The position numbers were made by a program, and so were the translations under genes. From assembly GCA_017990155.1 (NCBI GenBank), contig JAGNOM010000117.1, positions 1 to 8,006 of the forward strand: a DNA stretch of 8,006 bases, written 5' to 3'. The notes beneath the pieces were generated by a model, which searched no databases, was not told where the DNA came from, and worked only from the letters and a program-made list of their open reading frames with translations. Source of the DNA: Propionivibrio sp. (GTDB lineage Bacteria > Pseudomonadota > Gammaproteobacteria > Burkholderiales > Rhodocyclaceae). The number at the start of each line of letters is the position of its first letter. The stretch's first letter is position 1. Below are positions 5,938-8,006 of the stretch, one piece after another.

Positions 5938-5944
5938 GGGCTCA
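5925..5944 (+). repeat. perfect 7-bp palindrome over the dnaK -10 region
   Basis: TGAGCCC (5925-5931) pairs with GGGCTCA (5938-5944) around the 6-base loop CACTTA. No U-run follows, so it is not a standard intrinsic terminator, though it may partly stop grpE transcripts or protect their 3' ends. Because it covers the -10 of the dnaK promoter and ends at the predicted start, it could also serve as an operator. Confidence 0.55.
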
Positions 5945-6007
5945 TCCAACGAATCAAAACGTTCTGGTATTCACGAATTACATCAAGTCATCGAAAAGGA
6001 CACTGAA

Positions 6008-7945
<1,938 letters not shown>

Positions 7946-7961
7946 GTAGCCCAGTCGTCAC

Positions 7962-7992
7962 GGGCGAGGAGCGTATAATCGCGCCCTCGCCC
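7962..7992 (+). promoter_or_regulatory. GC-rich hairpin after dnaK with TATAAT in its loop
   Basis: GGGCGAGG (7962-7969) pairs perfectly with CCTCGCCC (7985-7992), and an inner GCG/CGC pair (7971-7973 with 7980-7982) closes a loop made of TATAAT (7974-7979). As RNA it is a strong hairpin 17 bases after the dnaK stop, but it is followed only by ATTTGCATT, so termination may be partial. As DNA, GCGTATAATCGCG looks like a sigma-70 -10 element for the next plus-strand gene. No good -35 is visible 16-18 bases upstream. Both roles are possible. Confidence 0.5.
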
Positions 7993-8006
7993 ATTTGCAT
8001 TACCTC

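Overview
The window reads as chromosomal core DNA from a proteobacterium, most likely a betaproteobacterium and perhaps Rhodocyclales-like. It combines an HrcA repressor gene, sigma-32-type heat-shock promoters, a DnaK that keeps E. coli residue numbering across its nucleotide-binding domain, and an hrcA-hemH pair near grpE-dnaK. Enteric bacteria lack hrcA. The order-level placement is inference from recalled protein sequences, not from a search.

Layout. Positions 1-409 hold two minus-strand tRNA genes, initiator tRNA-fMet(CAU) and tRNA-Arg(ACG), each with its own sigma-70-type promoter. Positions 525-2667 hold hrcA (heat-shock repressor) and hemH (ferrochelatase), 10 bases apart on the plus strand and probably co-transcribed. 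Positions 2757-3818 hold an uncharacterised plus-strand protein with three EF-hand-like calcium-loop motifs. It converges on a minus-strand gene (3864-5201) for a soluble serine/threonine protein kinase fused to a C-terminal cyclic-nucleotide-binding domain. The stretch 5202-5370 is a divergent control region, with a TATAAT element for the kinase and a sigma-32-like promoter for grpE. grpE (5371-5913) and dnaK (6008-7945) follow. dnaK has a second sigma-32-like promoter that begins inside the last codons of grpE. The window ends in a GC-rich hairpin with TATAAT in its loop; the next gene, perhaps dnaJ, lies outside.

How the genes work together. GrpE is the nucleotide exchange factor for DnaK, and both appear to be under sigma-32 control. 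HrcA would normally bind CIRCE operators, but none was seen here, so its targets are probably elsewhere (groESL is the usual one). HemH completes haem synthesis. The EF-hand protein and the kinase/cNMP-binding protein sit between hemH and grpE and have no evident link to chaperone function.

I see no mobile element, CRISPR array, phage gene or defence system. The parts most worth a second look are the EF-hand protein, the kinase with its fused sensor domain, and the unusual dnaK promoter/palindrome overlap.
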